A stretch of 18,606 nt of DNA, from positions 1 to 18,606 of the forward strand of contig NZ_CAMQAY010000027.1 in the NCBI RefSeq assembly GCF_946998875.1, written 5' to 3'. The translations under genes and the position numbers were made by a program. Below, piece by piece: positions 7,419 through 13,291 of this stretch (the stretch's first letter is position 1; every line of letters begins with the position of its first letter). Below the pieces are notes generated by a model that saw only the letters and a program-made list of their open reading frames with translations, had not been told where the DNA came from and ran no database searches. This DNA comes from an uncultured Peptoniphilus sp. Its GTDB lineage: Bacteria > Bacillota > Clostridia > Tissierellales > Peptoniphilaceae.

Positions 7419-8582
7419 ATGAAAGACTTAGTAATAAAAGAAATAGATAAAATAAAAGAAAAATTATTTGAAGTTTCAGATGAAATATTTGACAAGCCAG
7501 AATTATGCTTTGAAGAAAAGTTCGCAAGCAATCTCCTAGAAGACCTTCTTGAAGAAAATGGCTTTGAGGTAGAAAGAGGACTTGGAAGCTTAGATACAGC
7601 TTTTAGGGCCAAGTATTCTAATGGAAATGCAAAATATAACATAGGACTTTTATGCGAATATGATGCCCTTCCAATGGGACATGGTTGTGGACATCAAATG
7701 CAAGGTCCTGCAATAATTGGTGCAGCAATTGCAATAAAAAATGCAGTAAAAGACCTTCCCTTCAATCTAATTGTATATGGGACTCCGGCGGAAGAAGGCG
7801 GAGGCGGCAAAATGATTATGCTAGATGAAGGCTATATTAAAGATATTGATGTAGCACTTATGATGCATGGTGGACCGGCAACTCAAGTAGATGTAAAATC
7901 AATGGCATTGTCATCTAGATTTGTTAAATTTCATGGTAAATCTTCCCATGCTGCCTTGAAACCAGAAGCAGGTAGGTCTGCTTTTGATGCTTTGTTACTT
8001 ACTTTTCAGGGTGTCGAGTTTTTAAGAGAGCATGTAAAAGAAGATACTAGAATGCACTACACAGTTCAAACACTTCCTGGGCCAGCAAATGTTGTTCCAA
8101 GTGAAGCAGAAGGTCATTTTTCATTGAGGTCCTACAATTCAAAATATTTAGACGAAGTCGTAGAAAGATTTGATAATATTGTAAAGGGTGCCGCTTTAAT
8201 GACTGGGACAACTTATGAGATAATAGAGGACAGAAGACTTGAGTCAAAGATTCCAGCATACATTTTAAATGACTTAATCATGAAAAATGCTGAAGAACTT
8301 GGAGCACCAAGAATAAAAGGAGCAAGAGAAAAAACAGGTTCAACTGATTTTGGAAATGTAACTTATCTTATTCCAGGATCTTGTGCTAGAATTGCCTTTG
8401 TACCTGATGGCACAGCTTCTCACTCACAAGAATTTGTAGACCTGGGCAAATCAAAAGAAGCACATGATTGTGTTGAATATGGTGCAAAAATTATTGCATC
8501 TACAGTTTATGATTTAATAGAAGATCCAAAACTTATTGAAAAATCAATAAAGGACTTTGAAGAATACAAATCTAAAATGTAA
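7419..8582 (+). CDS. M20D-family metallo-amidohydrolase (AbgB/PM20D2-like)
   Basis: A 387-residue cytoplasmic zinc-type hydrolase that cleaves an amide bond, for example in N-acyl amino acids, dipeptides or aminobenzoyl-glutamate. Candidate metal ligands are Cys90 and His92 in GHGCGH (87-92), Glu125/Glu126 in GTPAEEGGGGK, His150 in MMHGGP, and the late His in DGTASHSQEF. The dimerisation-domain motif KSSHAAL is at about 174-180. The order and spacing fit the M20D/AbgB branch rather than DapE or ArgE. GGAG lies seven bases ahead of the ATG, which starts nine bases after the transporter stop, so the two form one operon. The exact substrate is unknown; the regulator-transporter-hydrolase layout resembles abgR/abgABT. 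Confidence 0.88.
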   Translation: MKDLVIKEIDKIKEKLFEVSDEIFDKPELCFEEKFASNLLEDLLEENGFEVERGLGSLDTAFRAKYSNGNAKYNIGLLCEYDALPMGHGCGHQMQGPAIIGAAIAIKNAVKDLPFNLIVYGTPAEEGGGGKMIMLDEGYIKDIDVALMMHGGPATQVDVKSMALSSRFVKFHGKSSHAALKPEAGRSAFDALLLTFQGVEFLREHVKEDTRMHYTVQTLPGPANVVPSEAEGHFSLRSYNSKYLDEVVERFDNIVKGAALMTGTTYEIIEDRRLESKIPAYILNDLIMKNAEELGAPRIKGAREKTGSTDFGNVTYLIPGSCARIAFVPDGTASHSQEFVDLGKSKEAHDCVEYGAKIIASTVYDLIEDPKLIEKSIKDFEEYKSKM

Positions 8583-8606
8583 TTTAAAAATTAAAACAAA
8601 TCAAAA

Positions 8607-8643
8607 AAGCTTCTGAAGAAAATCTTCGGAAGCTTAACTTTTT
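8607..8643. terminator. Bidirectional intrinsic terminator
   Basis: A 13-bp stem (8607-8619 with 8623-8635, one G-T pair) closes on a short AAA loop. It has T residues on the right and an A run on the left. It ends the transporter/hydrolase operon and, in reverse, overlaps the stop codon of the convergent zinc-ribbon gene. Confidence 0.85.
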
Positions 8644-9035
8644 ATGACAAATTTTTCGCCACAAGATTTACAAGTAACCCTAATCTTGCCCTTGTCCTTT
8701 GGCACCTTCATTTCAAACTTGCACTTGGGACATCTTATGTACTTGTAAACTTTTCTATTTTCATATTTAGTTTTTGACGAGAAAAATTTCTTCCTGAGAG
8801 GGTCAATGCTAGTCAAAAACTTTTTGTTTTCGGCATACCTTGCACTAATGTCGCGAGAAAAAATTCTGTAATAGGAATAAGCAATTAAGACTAGAGCCAC
8901 AGCAGATAGGGCAGCCGTCTTTACAAATAAATTTATCACAAGAACAATTAAGGCAAGAGACAAAATAAATTTGCCTAGGGCATCTTGACCGTATCTTCCA
9001 ATCATAAACTTTCTCATTTTTTCTTTAAAGTTCAA
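8634..9035 (-). CDS. Small membrane protein with C-terminal zinc ribbon
   Basis: A 133-residue protein of a widespread, uncharacterised Firmicutes type. It has a short N-terminal FMIGRYGQDALGKF motif, two adjacent hydrophobic helices (about 22-35 and 40-56), a basic linker, and a C-terminal zinc ribbon. The ribbon has two CXXC pairs, Cys102/Cys105 (RCPKCKFEMKVP) and Cys122/Cys125 (TCKSCGEKF). The open frame starts with TTG at 9035, with only a weak AAAGAG upstream; an in-frame ATG at 9017 would give MRKFMIGRYG, which also fits the family, so the start is uncertain. The stop falls inside the shared terminator. No function is known; metal binding is expected from the ribbon. Confidence 0.78.
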   Translation of the reverse strand: MNFKEKMRKFMIGRYGQDALGKFILSLALIVLVINLFVKTAALSAVALVLIAYSYYRIFSRDISARYAENKKFLTSIDPLRKKFFSSKTKYENRKVYKYIRCPKCKFEMKVPKDKGKIRVTCKSCGEKFVIKS

Positions 9036-9139
9036 AAAATCAACTCTTTCTAATATTATTCTATTTTAATAATTTACCCATTTTAGAATATTTAAATCTA
9101 AAAAAATTACAGGAGCTATTAAAGAAATTCGAAAAAATA

Positions 9140-9167
9140 TTTACAAATACACGCGAAGTGATATAAT
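9140..9167 (+). promoter_or_regulatory. Promoter of the dinJ/yafQ-type toxin-antitoxin operon
   Basis: TTTACA (9140-9145), 16 bases, then TGATATAAT with TATAAT at 9162-9167 (extended -10). The -35 hexamer TTTACA is matched by its reverse complement TGTAAA at 9173-9178, so the promoter is flanked by a spaced inverted repeat that could serve autoregulation by the antitoxin. Confidence 0.75.
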
Positions 9168-9191
9168 ATAAATGTAAAGAGGGGTGTTATT

Positions 9192-9413
9192 ATGGCTAAT
9201 GTAAATTTAAACATAAGACTAGATGAAAATTTAAAAAATGAATTTGGAAGAATTTGTGAGTCTATGGGTATGAGTATGTCTACAGCCTTTAATGTTTTTG
9301 CAAAAGCTGTTGTTAATGAAAGAGCTATACCTTTTGAAGTAAAAGAAACTAATCCAATAGTTGCAGAATTTGATGACATGGAAAGTTTTAGAGAGTATGT
9401 GGATAGATTATGA
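9192..9413 (+). CDS. dinJ: RelB/DinJ-family antitoxin
   Basis: A 73-residue ribbon-helix-helix antitoxin that neutralises the toxin encoded next to it and represses the operon. The N-terminal strand and helices read NVNLNIRLDENLKNEFGRI, then CESMGMSMSTAFNVFAKAVV and ERAIPFEV, a nearly canonical DinJ pattern. The acidic C-terminal tail (VAEFDDMESFREYVDRL) is the toxin-wrapping part. The start is set by GAGGGG eight bases upstream of the ATG. The stop overlaps the toxin start by four bases, the usual coupling. Confidence 0.9.
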   Translation: MANVNLNIRLDENLKNEFGRICESMGMSMSTAFNVFAKAVVNERAIPFEVKETNPIVAEFDDMESFREYVDRL

Positions 9414-9685
9414 AAAGAAAAATACAGGTTAGAGCATCTTTTAAAAAAGATTTAAAAAGATTAAAAAAATCAAAATATGATTTAGAGAAACTTTTTACAG
9501 TGATTGAATTACTTGCAAATGATGTAGTTTTGGAAGAGAAATACAAAGATCATAAATTAACAGGAAATTATTTTGCTTGCAGAGAATGTCATATAGAACC
9601 TGATTGGTTATTAATATATGAAAAAATTGATAATAATTTAATTTTAATATTAAATAGATCAGGTTCTCATAGTGATTTATTTTAA
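9410..9685 (+). CDS. yafQ: YafQ-family mRNA interferase toxin
   Basis: A 91-residue RelE-superfamily toxin that cuts mRNA on the ribosome in its family. The residues equivalent to the E. coli YafQ active site are all present: His48 in KDHKL, His61, Asp65 and Trp66 in CHIEPDWLLIY, and His87 in SGSHSDLF. The N-terminal strand-helix IQVRASFKKDLKRLKK is typical. The length is standard, with no frameshift, so the pair looks intact. It overlaps the antitoxin by ATGA. The inverted repeat at 9689-9719 follows the stop. Confidence 0.9.
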   Translation: MKRKIQVRASFKKDLKRLKKSKYDLEKLFTVIELLANDVVLEEKYKDHKLTGNYFACRECHIEPDWLLIYEKIDNNLILILNRSGSHSDLF

Positions 9686-9688
9686 GAG

Positions 9689-9719
9689 AAAATAAATTGC
9701 AGTAGCGAAAATTTATTTT
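9689..9719 (+). terminator. AT-rich hairpin after the toxin gene, possible weak terminator
   Basis: AAAATAAATT (9689-9698) pairs perfectly with AATTTATTTT (9710-9719) around an 11-base loop, starting just after the yafQ stop. The arm itself supplies a short U run, but GC content is low, so termination would be weak. Confidence 0.4.
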
Positions 9720-9774
9720 GCCTGTTATAATGTAAAGACAGAAAAATTATAGGATCTGTAAAAAAACTTTTAGC

Positions 9775-9793
9775 TTTTACATGAAATGTAAAA
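9775..9793. repeat. Perfect 8-bp palindrome with 3-base spacer
   Basis: TTTTACAT (9775-9782), GAA, ATGTAAAA (9786-9793). Its half-site TTTACA/TGTAAA is the same as that flanking the toxin-antitoxin promoter. It lies 28 bases upstream of the tRNA promoter. It may be a protein-binding site; the arms lack a downstream T run, so it is not a terminator. Confidence 0.4.
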
Positions 9794-9820
9794 AAATTAT
9801 AAAAATCATTTAAAAAATAG

Positions 9821-9849
9821 TTGACAAAGAATAAAAGCTTCAGTATAAT
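9821..9849 (+). promoter_or_regulatory. Consensus promoter of the tRNA-Leu gene
   Basis: Perfect TTGACA (9821-9826), a 17-base spacer, and perfect TATAAT (9844-9849). It stands 23 bases ahead of the mature tRNA 5' end, as expected for a strong stable-RNA promoter. Confidence 0.9.
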
Positions 9850-9872
9850 ATATTTTGTTGTTAAAACTTCAT

Positions 9873-9956
9873 GCGGGAATGGCGGAATTGGCAGACGCGC
9901 TAGACTTAGGATCTAGTTCCAACGGAGTGGGGGTTCAAGTCCTCTTTCCCGCACCA
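9873..9956 (+). tRNA. tRNA-Leu (anticodon UAG)
   Basis: An 84-nt class II tRNA. The acceptor stem GCGGGAA (9873-9879) pairs with TTCCCGC (9946-9952), with A as discriminator and an encoded CCA (9954-9956). The anticodon stem CTAGA/TCTAG closes a loop with TAG. There is a long variable arm, and the T-loop GGTTCAAGTCC is present. It is transcribed alone, with its own promoter and terminator, and reads CUA and related leucine codons. Confidence 0.97.
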
Positions 9957-9964
9957 TTAAAATC

Positions 9965-9991
9965 CACACAAGTTAGCTTGTGTGTTTTTTT
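9965..9991 (+). terminator. Intrinsic terminator of the tRNA-Leu gene
   Basis: CACACAAG (9965-9972), loop TTAG, CTTGTGTG (9977-9984), then a run of T. It is a strong canonical hairpin starting eight bases after CCA. Confidence 0.92.
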
Positions 9992-10126
9992 ATGCCTTTT
10001 TTTAATAAAGGAAATTTTTAAATTGACTGAAGATAAACCACACAAAAAAGCAAGAGTAAAATATTTACAATTAAATTACATTTGCAATAATCCAAGAAAT
10101 TCTCTTTTTTAAAAATTTCTATAGAG

Positions 10127-10132
10127 TATAAT
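10127..10132 (+). promoter_or_regulatory. -10 element ahead of the L,D-transpeptidase gene
   Basis: TATAAT, 19 bases before the ATG and just upstream of TTGGAGGAAT (ribosome site GGAGG at 10143-10147). The -35 region is only a T run, so the promoter is tentative. Confidence 0.5.
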
Positions 10133-10151
10133 GTAATGTATTGGAGGAATT

Positions 10152-11567
10152 ATGAAGAAGACATTTAAAATATTTTTTGCATTTATACTTATAATTTTAA
10201 TTTTTATATACATTTCTGGACTTTACTTTTTTAGAGATAGGTACATGCCAAGGACTTTTGTCAACGGGCGCGACTTTGGACTTACAAAAATTTCTGAATT
10301 TGAAAAAAATTACCAGGAACTTTCAAGAAATTTCCAAGTAGACATCATTGCTAAGGACAAAAAATACAATGACGAGATCACTGCCAAAGATATAAATTAT
10401 GAGGACTCCATTGGCTCTGATGTAGTTAAACAAACTCCACTTTATTGGCCCCTAGCTGCTCTAATCGACAAAAATTATGCAGTGGACCAAATAGTCAATT
10501 ACAATGAAGAGGCGCTTGAGGAAAAAATAAATAACTTAAAGGCAATAAAGAATGAATCAACTCACCCACAAGATGCAAAAGTTGTCTTCCAAGATGGCAA
10601 ATTCAAAATAGAAGATGAAGTTCCTGGGGACTTCCTAAAGCGTGATGAACTTAAATCTGCAATTTTAACTTGTTTTCACGACAAAAAGGAAAAATTGAAC
10701 TTAGAAGAGGCAGGACTTTATGAAGAGCCAAAGATCACAAAAGATTCTGACTACATCAAAAAGCAACTTGAATCCTACCAAAGCCTTTACGACAAAAAAA
10801 TCACCATTGACTTTGACGACAGAAAAGAGGAAGTAACAGGTCAGGGCATAATCGCCATGTATTCCAAATCTGATGACGGAAGCCTTGTCATTGACGAAGA
10901 AAAAGTTAAAAACTTCGTGGGAAAACTTGCAGCAAAGTATGACACCTTTAGGACATCAAGAATTTTTAACGCCACTGGCATTGGGACAGTAAAAGTTGAC
11001 GGCGGCATCTACGGTTGGATAACAGATAGGACTAAGACAAAGGACGAAGTCATTGCTGCCCTAAAAAAAGATGAGCCAGTTACAATAAAGCCAATTTACA
11101 GACAAGATGCAGTGTCAAGAAGAGTAGACGATGTGGGAAACACCTACATCGAGGTTGACCTTGCAAGGCAAAAACTTTGGTATTACAACAAGGGCAACAT
11201 GGAAATAGAGACAAATATAGTTTCAGGAAATCCAACTCTTGGCAACGGAACACCAACGGGAACAGACAGAATTTGGTCTCGTGAAAGAAATAGATATTTA
11301 ACTGGCGAAAACTATCGCTCTAAAGTTTCCTATTGGCTTCCTATAAATTGGTCAGGCGTGGGACTTCACGATGCAGACTGGAGATCCACTTTCGGCGGAA
11401 AAATTTATCTAAGTGGAGGCTCTCACGGCTGCGTAAATATACCGCCAGCAGTGATGAAAAACCTCTACCCAAAAACCTTTAACGGCATGCCAGTAATAGT
11501 CTATGACTCAGCAAGGCAAAAAATATCAGCACCAGCACCTGCACCACAAGCACAACCACAAGTATAG
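10152..11567 (+). CDS. L,D-transpeptidase (YkuD domain) with peptidoglycan-binding-like domains
   Basis: A 471-residue membrane-anchored enzyme that makes 3-3 cross-links in peptidoglycan or attaches groups to it, outside the membrane. It has an N-terminal anchor (residues 6-26), then a region of two PG_binding_4-type modules (roughly 45-320). The YkuD catalytic domain runs from about 331 (YIEVDLARQKLWYYNKG) to about 452, with the active-site motif SHGCVN: His425, Cys427, and His406 upstream. A Pro/Ala/Gln-rich tail ends the protein. The tail reading continues in frame after the TAG stop (11565-11567) for 12 further codons to a TAA at 11604-11606, so a longer ancestral form is likely. GGAGG precedes the ATG. 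Confidence 0.92.
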   Translation: MKKTFKIFFAFILIILIFIYISGLYFFRDRYMPRTFVNGRDFGLTKISEFEKNYQELSRNFQVDIIAKDKKYNDEITAKDINYEDSIGSDVVKQTPLYWPLAALIDKNYAVDQIVNYNEEALEEKINNLKAIKNESTHPQDAKVVFQDGKFKIEDEVPGDFLKRDELKSAILTCFHDKKEKLNLEEAGLYEEPKITKDSDYIKKQLESYQSLYDKKITIDFDDRKEEVTGQGIIAMYSKSDDGSLVIDEEKVKNFVGKLAAKYDTFRTSRIFNATGIGTVKVDGGIYGWITDRTKTKDEVIAALKKDEPVTIKPIYRQDAVSRRVDDVGNTYIEVDLARQKLWYYNKGNMEIETNIVSGNPTLGNGTPTGTDRIWSRERNRYLTGENYRSKVSYWLPINWSGVGLHDADWRSTFGGKIYLSGGSHGCVNIPPAVMKNLYPKTFNGMPVIVYDSARQKISAPAPAPQAQPQV

Positions 11568-11613
11568 GTGCCAGCACAACAACCAGCCCCAGCAGGGCAA
11601 CAATAAAAACAAT

Positions 11614-11660
11614 AAAAAAATCGACCATGAGTAAAAAACTCAGCAAATGGTCGATTTTTT
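11614..11660 (+). terminator. Intrinsic terminator of the L,D-transpeptidase gene
   Basis: The outer stem AAAATCGACCAT pairs with ATGGTCGATTTTTT (11647-11660). It encloses a small GAGT/ACTC hairpin (11629-11632 with 11638-11641) and ends in six T. It lies just beyond the second stop at 11606. Confidence 0.88.
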
Positions 11661-11801
11661 CTTAAAATTTTTATAAAAAACTAATCGAGAAAAAGCTCTT
11701 GATAAACAAATAACTTAGCAACAATACCCAACTTGTTGATGTGTTATAAGGAGAACACCTTCAGCTATAACCGTAGACTAATGGGAGTGCATAAAATAAG
11801 C

Positions 11802-11885
11802 AAAAAAATCGGTTATGCGTTAAAAATTTTCAACTGTTTGAGCTCGAAGAGCGAGTTTTGAAAATTTAGCATGACCGATTTTTTT
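11802..11885 (+). repeat. Long hairpin of repeat copy 1
   Basis: AAAAAAATCGGT (11802-11813) and the following TATGC...TTTTCAA pair with 11856-11885, ending ACCGATTTTTTT. One T-G wobble and a small bulge break the roughly 30-bp stem, and a smaller CTCG/CGAG hairpin forms the tip. The outer end alone has the form of a bidirectional terminator. Confidence 0.8.
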
Positions 11886-11921
11886 GGACTTTCAGCGCGT
11901 GGGGTTCAAAGGGGGTGGTTT

Positions 11922-11967
11922 AAGGAGGGGGAAAAGGGGCCTCGCAATGCCCCTTAACCCCCTCCTT
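11922..11967. repeat. G-rich hairpin, copy 1
   Basis: AAGGAGGGGG plus AAAAGGGGC (11922-11940) pairs with 11949-11967 around an 8-base loop. Two A-A mismatches divide an otherwise perfect 19-bp stem. The same design appears at 16629-16673 and 18216-18261. Confidence 0.8.
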
Positions 11968-12091
11968 AAAAATATATTAGAAATAAAAACTCTATATTAA
12001 AAAAATTTTATAAAGAAAGGATTTTTTTATTTGTTTTTAAAGCGAAGCTTTCTATTATCTGATCCAGTGCGTGGGGTGAAAGGGATGGTTT

Positions 12092-12206
12092 GGAGGGGTA
12101 CCACCAGGCACAAGTACCACCAGGCACAAGCAAGGGACACAATATCTGTTTGAATTTGTTTAAGATCGTAAGCCCCCTCTGTGCCCGAATAGGTAAAAGC
12201 CCCTCC
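12092..12206 (+). repeat. Compound hairpin containing a 16-bp tandem duplication
   Basis: GGAGGGG (12092-12098) pairs with CCCCTCC (12200-12206). Inside, TACC pairs with GGTA and GGCACA with TGTGCC. The 16-mer TACCACCAGGCACAAG is present twice in tandem (12099-12114 and 12115-12130), whereas the copy at 17.1 kb has it once. Confidence 0.7.
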
Positions 12207-12302
12207 TTAAAAATATATTAAAATTAAACTTAAAAGAAAAAACTTTTCTTTTGCTTTTCCAAAAAGCAAACTCCAATCACTACAAATTAAGTACAAAAAA
12301 TC

Positions 12303-12330
12303 TTGAAAAAATTTTAACAAGTGTTATAAT
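12303..12330 (+). promoter_or_regulatory. Promoter of the FMN riboswitch-ribU transcript
   Basis: TTGAAA (12303-12308), 16 bases, then TGTTATAAT with TATAAT at 12325-12330 (extended -10). It lies 22 bases ahead of the riboswitch P1 stem. Confidence 0.8.
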
Positions 12331-12352
12331 AAAAGCAAGAAATAAATAAAAA

Positions 12353-12467
12353 TTTAAATCTTCAGGGAAGGGTGCAAGTCCCAACCGGCGGTAAAGTCCG
12401 CGAGCGCAAGCCGAATTGGTTAGATTCCAATACCGACAGTAAAGTCTGGATGAGAGAATGATTTAAA
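12353..12467 (+). ncRNA. FMN riboswitch (RFN element)
   Basis: This leader binds flavin mononucleotide and turns off the riboflavin transporter gene downstream. The P1 stem is TTTAAATC (12353-12360) with GATTTAAA (12460-12467). Between them lie the conserved RFN blocks: AGGGTGCAAGTCCC, AACCGGCGGTAAAGTCCGCG, the variable hairpin AATTGGTTAGATTCCAAT, and ACCGACAGTAAAGTCTGGATG. The order and sequence match the Rfam-type consensus closely. A terminator follows at once, so control is most likely by attenuation. Confidence 0.97.
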
Positions 12468-12476
12468 ACTTTCATG

Positions 12477-12499
12477 CCCCGAAGGTTCGGGGTTTTTTT
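12477..12499 (+). terminator. Riboswitch-controlled terminator
   Basis: CCCCGAA (12477-12483), loop GG, TTCGGGG (12486-12492), then seven T. It lies between the FMN aptamer and ribU and should form when FMN is bound. A second TGCCCC follows the T run just before the ribosome site (AGGAGG at 12510-12515). Confidence 0.9.
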
Positions 12500-12519
12500 A
12501 TGCCCCAACAGGAGGTAAA

Positions 12520-13125
12520 ATGAATAAAGTAAACACAAGCACCATGATAAGAACAAAAGACATGACAAAAGTAGCCATGCTATCAGTAATTGGCTTCGTA
12601 TTAATGTACTTCCAATTGCCACTAACCTTTGTAGCACCACCCTTTATGAAGCTGGACATATCAGACCTGCCAGTCCTCATGGGCGCCTTCACAATGGGAC
12701 CAGTCTATGGCATCATAATAGCAGCCCTAAAAAACCTTATGCACATAATCTTTAAGGGCACAATGACAGCAGGCGTCGGCGAACTATCAAACTTCATCAT
12801 ATCAAGTACCTTTGCTCTAGTGTCAAGCTACATCTATAGAAAGCACAAAACCTACAAGGGCGCAGTCCTATCAATGACAGTAGGCGTAGTGGCAATGACA
12901 ATCCTTGCCATGACATCAAACTACTTCGTGGTATTTCCACTTTACGGCAAAGTAATGCCAATGGAGGCAATAATAGCCATGGGATCTGCCATCACACCAA
13001 AAATCACAGGACTCTTCACTATGATGATCTATTCAGTCCTACCCTTTAACCTAATAAAAGGCTTTACAACATCAGCAGTCATGATGCTAGTCTACAAAAA
13101 AATTAGCCCACTATTTAAAAACTAA
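12520..13125 (+). CDS. ribU: Riboflavin ECF transporter substrate-binding subunit
   Basis: A 201-residue integral membrane S-component that binds riboflavin and works with a shared ECF ATPase module encoded elsewhere. It has about six hydrophobic helices. The first shows KVAMLSVIGFVLMYFQ, followed by the RibU-type loop LDISDLPVLMGAFTMGPVYG and KNLMHIIFKGTMTAGVGELSNF, characteristic of this family. FMN riboswitch control supports the assignment to riboflavin. AGGAGG four bases upstream fixes the ATG. The gene is transcribed alone and ends before the 40-bp duplicated terminator. Confidence 0.95.
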   Translation: MNKVNTSTMIRTKDMTKVAMLSVIGFVLMYFQLPLTFVAPPFMKLDISDLPVLMGAFTMGPVYGIIIAALKNLMHIIFKGTMTAGVGELSNFIISSTFALVSSYIYRKHKTYKGAVLSMTVGVVAMTILAMTSNYFVVFPLYGKVMPMEAIIAMGSAITPKITGLFTMMIYSVLPFNLIKGFTTSAVMMLVYKKISPLFKN

Positions 13126-13168
13126 AAGCGTGGAAAAACTAAAGGAAAATAAAAGCAAAAACAAAAAT

Positions 13169-13208
13169 AAAATCAAAGCAGGCTGTCAAAAGGCAGCTTG
13201 TTTTTTTG
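13169..13208 (+). terminator. Intrinsic terminator after ribU, copy 1 of a 40-bp duplicated element
   Basis: CAGGCTG pairs with CAGCTTG (one G-T pair) across a TCAAAAGG loop, followed by seven T. The 40 bases here are identical to 14224-14263. Confidence 0.88.
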
Positions 13209-13234
13209 CCCCTATAAAAAGTTTAAAAATAATA

Positions 13235-13262
13235 TTTAAACTTTTATTTAATGTGATAAAAT
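13235..13262 (+). promoter_or_regulatory. Probable promoter of the stalk-glutaredoxin gene
   Basis: TTTAAA (13235-13240), 16 bases, then TGATAAAAT with TAAAAT at 13257-13262. The match is modest but it sits correctly between the ribU terminator and the AGGAGG site. Confidence 0.45.
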
Positions 13263-13291
13263 ACTAGTAATAAATTTAAAGGAGGCAGATT

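Larger units (their letters stand above)
11712..12271 (+). repeat. Structured mosaic repeat, copy 1
   Basis: A non-coding stretch of about 560 bp in several blocks. Block a (11718-11759) starts GCAACAATACCCAACT and ends GTTATAAGGAGAACACC. Block b (11783-11905) is a long hairpin followed by CAGCGCGTGGGGT. A G-rich hairpin follows at 11922-11967. An AT-rich spacer leads to a small AAAGC-GAA-GCTTT hairpin (12039-12051). A second CAGTGCGTGGGGT block then folds as a compound hairpin (12065-12208). It closes with TTTGCTTTT-CCA-AAAAGCAAA (12250-12270). Blocks recur at 16.6-18.3 kb. No protein-coding frame is credible here and no transposase is present. It sits between the transpeptidase terminator and the FMN-riboswitch promoter. 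Confidence 0.8.

Noticed and set aside
9855..10112. An open frame of 85 codons on the plus strand across the tRNA-Leu gene and its terminator
   Set aside because: It runs through a complete tRNA and a strong terminator, and its translation has no recognisable features.
12362..12640. Minus-strand open frame over the FMN riboswitch and the start of ribU
   Set aside because: It overlaps a clear riboswitch and gene start on the other strand and lacks a ribosome site.
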